DNA of 20,233 nt from BJHL01 sp035299305. Its GTDB lineage: Bacteria; Planctomycetota; Phycisphaerae; Phycisphaerales; UBA1924. A program made the position numbers and the translations under genes. Positions 17,517 through 20,233 of this stretch are shown here, in pieces (positions within the stretch are counted from its first letter, which is position 1; each line of letters opens with the position of its first letter). The stretch covers positions 1 through 20,233 of the forward strand of contig DATGWV010000329.1 of the NCBI GenBank assembly GCA_035299305.1, read 5' to 3'. The notes beneath the pieces are model-generated. The model saw nothing but the letters and a program-made list of their open reading frames with translations, had not been told where the DNA came from and did not search any database.

Positions 17517-18059
17517 ATGCTCACACACCTTGGCCGATTCACGACCATCGCACTCGTCGGCATCATCGCAGGCGTGACGCATTCGGCGCTTCACGCTCCG
17601 CTGAAGCTAAAGCCCGATGCGCCGCCGCCGTTTGTGCCGCCAACGCCGAGCGACGCGAGCAAGTCGCAGGATGGATCGCAGCCGGCTGCGCAGCCTGAAG
17701 CCGTCGCGCTGGGCCTCGACATCACCTTGGAGCAGGCCAAGATGCTCGTCGATGCTGGTGCGCATGTGGTCGACGCGCGAGCACGCGAAGAGTTCGAGGC
17801 GGGGCACATTGACAACGCCTTCTGGCTTCCCGCTAACTTATTTTACGAAGGCAAGGCCCAGGACGCGCTGAACTTCATGGACCCCTCGCGCCGCATTGTC
17901 ATCTACTGCGGCGGCGGCGCGTGCGACGCCAGCCACAACACCGCAAAGATGCTGCAGGAGAACGGATTCAAACTCACACACGTGCTGACCGACGGCTATC
18001 CCGCATGGGCCGCCGCGAAGTATCCGACCGCGACCGGCAAACCCTTCTACGAAAACTGA
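17517..18059 (+). CDS. Exported rhodanese-like protein
   Basis: A 180-residue protein with an N-terminal hydrophobic segment (about 8-24, a signal peptide or anchor), a Pro/Ser/Gln-rich linker (about 33-62) and one rhodanese domain (about 66-175). The domain has the expected blocks: VVDARAREEFEAGHIDNAF (84-102), the active-site loop IYCGGGACDASH with the catalytic Cys at 131, and VLTDGYPAWAAA at the end. A second Cys (136) inside the loop is common in persulfide-handling versions. The likely role is sulfane-sulfur transfer or thiol handling outside the cytoplasm. The next gene, a MauE-type membrane protein, begins nine bases downstream, so the two form an operon. GAGG at 17503-17506 may be the ribosome binding site. 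The start is reasonable because it precedes the hydrophobic segment directly. Confidence 0.88.
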   Translation: MLTHLGRFTTIALVGIIAGVTHSALHAPLKLKPDAPPPFVPPTPSDASKSQDGSQPAAQPEAVALGLDITLEQAKMLVDAGAHVVDARAREEFEAGHIDNAFWLPANLFYEGKAQDALNFMDPSRRIVIYCGGGACDASHNTAKMLQENGFKLTHVLTDGYPAWAAAKYPTATGKPFYEN

Positions 18060-18068
18060 GCGAAAACC

Positions 18069-18557
18069 ATGCACGATTCCACCAAGCACAATCCGCCAGC
18101 GACGGGCTGGCTCTCACTCATCTGCCGAGTTTTGCTGGGCGGCCTGTTCATCTTCGCCGGTATATTGAAGCTGGGCAAACCGCAAGGCTTCGCCGACGCC
18201 ATCATGGGCTTCAAGATGTTCGACGTCGACGCCCACTCGCACATCATCGTCACGTTGACATACGTGATTCCGTGGACGGAAATCGTCGCAGGAACGTTTC
18301 TTGTGCTGGGGCTGTGGGCCCGAGCAAGCGCGGCGGTCATCGTCAGCATGCTCACGGCGTTCATCGTGGGCGTGATCAGCGTCATCGTGCGCGGCATCGA
18401 CACTAAGTGCAGTTGCTTTGGCGAACTTGAATGGCCCTGCACAGGCGGCGTGGGCTGGTGTCAGGTGGTGCGCAACTGCGTGATGATCGCGATGGCGATT
18501 CCGGTGTTCTTCTACGGTGGGGGCAGCCTGGCCGTGGGAAAACGCAGTGCCGAGTAA
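18069..18557 (+). CDS. MauE/DoxX-family membrane protein
   Basis: A 162-residue inner-membrane protein with four predicted helices, at about 15-33, 58-82, 86-108 and 134-150. The opening RVLLGGLFIFAGILKLGKP and the later IPWTEIVAGTFLVLG match the MauE branch of the DoxX-like families. The block RGIDTKCSCFGE (Cys 114, 116) corresponds to the CGCFG motif of MauE. Further Cys residues at 124, 131 and 137 face the same side. MauE is needed for maturation of disulfide-rich methylamine dehydrogenase, and related proteins are thought to pass electrons or disulfides across the membrane. Here a link with the upstream exported rhodanese and with DUF1573 suggests thiol-redox work in the envelope; this is inference. 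It starts nine bases after the rhodanese gene. Confidence 0.83.
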   Translation: MHDSTKHNPPATGWLSLICRVLLGGLFIFAGILKLGKPQGFADAIMGFKMFDVDAHSHIIVTLTYVIPWTEIVAGTFLVLGLWARASAAVIVSMLTAFIVGVISVIVRGIDTKCSCFGELEWPCTGGVGWCQVVRNCVMIAMAIPVFFYGGGSLAVGKRSAE

Positions 18558-18680
18558 CGCTCGGCGTTCATGCGTCACGCCGTTGGCCAGATCGTGGTGG
18601 GGGCGGTGAGCCTGGGCGCTGCGCGAACGTCCTAGATGCTCGCACTCGCGTCAACTTTCGCACAAAAGCGCGAACCCGAC

Positions 18681-18709
18681 TTGCACGCAGAACGAATACT
18701 TGGTAGATT
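18681..18709 (+). promoter_or_regulatory. Candidate sigma-70 promoter for the RNA locus upstream of proC
   Basis: TTGCAC at 18681-18686 and TAGATT at 18704-18709 are separated by exactly 17 bases; they match the consensus hexamers at three and four positions. The start would be near 18716. No gene follows within 160 bases other than the structured region described below. Confidence 0.3.
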
Positions 18710-18802
18710 GCATCATCGCCCGCGACTCGCATCGACGCTCTGGCTCGCGTCATGCAAAATCCCGCGGGTGATCGGCGTGCGGTTGTTCCGCATGCTGCGT
18801 GT

Positions 18803-18820
18803 GCCGAGCGACGGCTCGGC
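18803..18820 (+). other. Perfect 7-bp hairpin in the region upstream of the RNA locus
   Basis: GCCGAGC at 18803-18809 pairs with GCTCGGC at 18814-18820 around the loop GACG. No T-run follows, so it is not an intrinsic terminator. It may be part of the same transcript as the structured RNA downstream. Confidence 0.35.
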
Positions 18821-18880
18821 GGTAGAGTCTGGCGAGCGGTTTGTAAGCACCGCTGACGGCTGGATGTGGCGAGCCATCCC

Positions 18881-18895
18881 AAAGGAGGTGATCCA
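18881..18895 (+). promoter_or_regulatory. Extended Shine-Dalgarno: 15-nt complement of the 16S rRNA 3' end
   Basis: AAAGGAGGTGATCCA is the exact reverse complement of TGGATCACCTCCTTT, the near-universal 3' end of bacterial 16S rRNA. Upstream 16S sequence is absent, so this is not a 16S fragment of useful length. GGAGG lies seven bases before a GTG that opens a 13-codon frame. This is by far the longest ribosome-complementary stretch among the start regions in this window. Confidence 0.65.
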
Positions 18896-18937
18896 GTGAT
18901 TCAAGCTGACAATACTTTGGGGCTGCGTTGCACTTGA
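18896..18937 (+). CDS. Possible 13-codon leader peptide
   Basis: From the GTG at 18896, seven bases after GGAGG, the frame reads MIQADNTLGLRCT and stops at TGA 18935-18937. The ORF runs into the left arm of the outer stem of the predicted cloverleaf (18916-18926), so a translating ribosome would open that structure. It contains no run of any one amino acid, so it is not a classic amino-acid attenuator. Whether it is translated is unknown; the only support is the exceptional ribosome binding site. Confidence 0.35.
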   Translation: MIQADNTLGLRCT

Positions 18938-19007
18938 CGCAACCGACGGGCTGCGTCCCGCTCGCGACCGTGTCAACACGATTCGCGACGTGAGCAGCGG
19001 CCCCAAA
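18916..19007 (+). ncRNA. Predicted cloverleaf RNA structure upstream of proC, family unknown
   Basis: An outer stem pairs TTTGGGGC (18916-18923) with GCCCCAAA (19000-19007), and TGC (18924-18926) with GCA (18994-18996) after a three-base bulge. It encloses three hairpins. The first is GTTGC/GCAAC (18927-18931 with 18939-18943, seven-base loop). The second is CGGG/CCCG (18947-18950 with 18957-18960). The third is CGCGA/TCGCG (18963-18967 with 18983-18987) with an inner CGTG/CACG and loop TCAA. An intrinsic terminator follows 28 bases later. It is not tmRNA, RNase P RNA, SRP RNA or a tRNA by any motif I know. It may be a standalone small RNA or a regulatory leader that ends before proC. Confidence 0.45.
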
Positions 19008-19034
19008 CTGACCTACGGCTTCTTGCCTAGATCG

Positions 19035-19072
19035 CCAGAGCCTCTCCGCAGGGAGGCTCTGGTTTTCATTTC
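19035..19072 (+). terminator. Strong intrinsic terminator between RNA locus and proC
   Basis: CCAGAGCCTC at 19035-19044 pairs with GAGGCTCTGG at 19053-19062; two further pairs, one a wobble, close the loop CGCA. TTTTCATTTC follows, a proper U-rich tail on the plus strand only. It ends the transcript of the structured RNA and lies 136 bases before the proC start. GAGCCATCCC at 18871-18880 could pair with GGGAGGCTC (19051-19059) through nine pairs and one bulged A, which would compete with this hairpin. Confidence 0.88.
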
Positions 19073-19207
19073 AGGATGTCTCGTCGCGGCGTGATCAACT
19101 GGACTGCGCTTTGCGTGCGTCTGCTTGACTGCACGCGTGCGACCGCTGTGATGCGGGAGCCGACATGCCCGATTCGTGTCATGACCGGATCGCTCCAACA
19201 CTTGCCT

Positions 19208-20059
19208 ATGACGAACGCTGCGTCTCATCCGTATCTGGTTGTCGTCGGTGGTGGCAATATGGGCAAGGCCATCGTGGTGGGGTGCGTGAACGCGGGCATT
19301 CTCTCGCCGCATCGTGTCTGCGTGGCTGACCCTGCGGCGGAGAAACGCGCGCGGTTCGGGGCGTTGGGCGTGCATGTGGTGGCGACTGCGTGGGACGCGA
19401 TGGCGTGGCTCGGCAGCAACGCCTCACGCGCGGACGACGGACAGGTGCTGCTCGCGATCAAGCCGCAGTCGCTGCTGGCATGTGCTGACGAACTCAAACA
19501 GCTTCGTGGCGCGCTCATGGGCCGCGTGGTCATCTCGATTCTCGCCGGTGCGACAACAGCCCGCGTCCGCGAGTGCTTGGGCGGCGACGTGCGCGTCGTG
19601 CGAGCGATGCCCAACCTGCCCGCCGCGATCGGCAAGGGTGTAACGGCGTTGTGCCTGGGCTCCAGCGCCCGTGCGGAAGACGCGACCTTCGCCCGGCAGA
19701 TTTTTGCAGGCATCGGCCCAGCGGTGATCGATCTCGACGAGTCGATGATGGACGCGTTCACCGCTGTCGCGGGCTCTGGCCCGGCGTATGTGTTCTATCT
19801 TGCGGAATCGATGGTGCAGGGCGCACTCCGCGTGGGCTTCTCGCGCGAGGACGCGCTCAAGATCGTTCGCGCAACGCTTGTTGGTTCAGCGGCGATGCTG
19901 GAACAAACAACCGACGAGCCAGCTGCATTGCGTGAAGCGGTGACGAGCAAGGGCGGCACGACCGAAGCCGCACTGCGCGTGCTGGGCACAAAAACGGTGC
20001 TGCAGGATTTTGCGGATGCGATTGAAGCCGCGCGCGATCGCGGCCGCGAACTTGCGTAG
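19208..20059 (+). CDS. proC: Pyrroline-5-carboxylate reductase
   Basis: A 283-residue cytoplasmic enzyme that reduces pyrroline-5-carboxylate to proline with NAD(P)H, the last step of proline synthesis. Motifs: the Rossmann loop VVVGGGNMGKA (11-21), AIKPQ (84-88), ISILAGAT (109-116), VVRAMPNLPAAIGKGVTAL (130-148), AVAGSGPAYVF (187-197) and the signature VTSKGGTTEAAL (246-257). Length is normal for the family (about 265-285). The ATG at 19208 is chosen because it lies ten residues before the nucleotide-binding strand. Earlier in-frame ATGs (19181, 19151 and 19076) would add residues without family counterpart. No Shine-Dalgarno sequence is visible at 19208 or 19181. The gene starts 136 bases after the terminator, so it needs its own promoter or readthrough. 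It converges on the MFS transporter gene with a 14-base gap. Confidence 0.93.
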   Translation: MTNAASHPYLVVVGGGNMGKAIVVGCVNAGILSPHRVCVADPAAEKRARFGALGVHVVATAWDAMAWLGSNASRADDGQVLLAIKPQSLLACADELKQLRGALMGRVVISILAGATTARVRECLGGDVRVVRAMPNLPAAIGKGVTALCLGSSARAEDATFARQIFAGIGPAVIDLDESMMDAFTAVAGSGPAYVFYLAESMVQGALRVGFSREDALKIVRATLVGSAAMLEQTTDEPAALREAVTSKGGTTEAALRVLGTKTVLQDFADAIEAARDRGRELA

Positions 20060-20073
20060 GCGTCGAGCGCTCA

Positions 20074-20233
20074 TCAAAGGTCTTTCAATCGCCGCACCTG
20101 CGGAATGGTAAAGAAGACCACGAGCACGACGAGAATGGTGCCAACGCCGCCACTGACGACGCTGAAGACCGGCCCAAAGAAGTTCGCGACCAGGCCGCTT
20201 TCAAAGCCGCCCAGTTCGTTGCTGCATTCGATG
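20074..20233 (-). CDS. MFS transporter (MFS_3/EntS-like), C-terminal end
   Basis: The last 52 residues of a gene that begins right of the window. The sequence IECSNELGGFESGLVANFFG followed by PVFSVVSGGVGTILVVLVVF matches the end of MFS_3-type transporters, in which an SNELGEFESG block precedes the final transmembrane helix with GGVGT. The tail IPQVRRLKDL also fits the usual (F/L)PELRR end. Members are inner-membrane 12-helix exporters, for example EntS for enterobactin; the substrate here cannot be known. The stop (TGA at 20076-20074) lies 14 bases from the stop of proC. Confidence 0.82.
   Translation of the reverse strand, partial: IECSNELGGFESGLVANFFGPVFSVVSGGVGTILVVLVVFFTIPQVRRLKDL

Noticed and set aside
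18801..18880. tRNA-Thr-like stretch (GGCTCGGCGGTAGAG, then GGTTTGTAAGCACC)
   Set aside because: The anticodon loop would have eight bases, no T-arm GTTCRA sequence follows and no acceptor stem closes, so it does not make a tRNA.
18881..18895. 16S rRNA gene end on the minus strand
   Set aside because: Only the last 15 bases of the 16S sequence match; the preceding conserved 16S helices (GTAACAAGGTA and so on) are absent, so this is not an rRNA gene or a useful fragment of one.
18636..19094. Possible selenoprotein: two open frames in the same phase joined by a single TGA (18897-18899) with an RNA structure just downstream
   Set aside because: The encoded protein resembles nothing known, no redox motif surrounds the TGA, there is no ribosome binding site for the first part, and long open frames are common at this GC content.
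19953..19964. Lys in the ProC signature (TSKGGTT instead of TSPGGTT)
   Set aside because: This variant occurs in ordinary ProC enzymes as far as I recall, and the rest of the active site is normal, so it is not a sign of altered function.

Overview
The window is GC-rich bacterial chromosome with densely packed housekeeping and envelope genes. Several lipoproteins, a DUF1573 protein, RNase Y, a LEA14-like lipoprotein and mostly weak Shine-Dalgarno sequences would fit a member of the Planctomycetota, perhaps of the Phycisphaerae type. This is an inference from style and gene content; no 16S gene or marker set is present.

Layout. Positions 1-365 hold the end of trpD. Positions 395-1773 (minus) hold a LEA14-like lipoprotein and a calcineurin-type phosphoesterase. 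Positions 1860-8998 (plus) form a heavy-metal RND efflux operon: a His/Cys-rich exported protein, a TolC-type outer-membrane lipoprotein, a CusB-type adaptor, a CusA/CzcA-type pump and a His-rich lipoprotein. Positions 9070-12319 (minus) hold a two-domain sugar-type ABC ATPase without partners and ribonuclease Y. A 530-base gap follows, with a leader hairpin at its right end. Positions 12850-14584 (plus) hold a lipoprotein of unknown function and a FolD homologue. Position 14594-15784 (minus) is a DusB-type tRNA-dihydrouridine synthase. Positions 16016-18557 (plus) hold a DUF1573 protein, an exported rhodanese and a MauE/DoxX-type membrane protein. An apparently structured RNA locus with an intrinsic terminator lies at about 18870-19072. 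proC follows (19208-20059), and the C-terminus of an MFS transporter enters on the minus strand at the right edge.

How the genes work together. The metal operon codes for a complete tripartite efflux machine (pump, adaptor, outer-membrane channel) plus two probable periplasmic metal-binding helpers. The pump lacks the methionine triad of CusA, so copper or silver is not the obvious substrate. The DUF1573, rhodanese and MauE genes look like an envelope sulfur/thiol-redox group. The other genes (trpD, folD, dusB, proC, rny) are housekeeping.

Most worth following: (i) the locus at 18870-19072, where a 15-nt exact complement of the 16S rRNA 3' end precedes a 13-codon ORF, a predicted cloverleaf and a strong terminator; (ii) the FolD homologue, in which three catalytic positions are all substituted; (iii) an in-frame, palindrome-containing insertion in DusB; (iv) the unusual metal-site and proton-relay residues of the RND pump.
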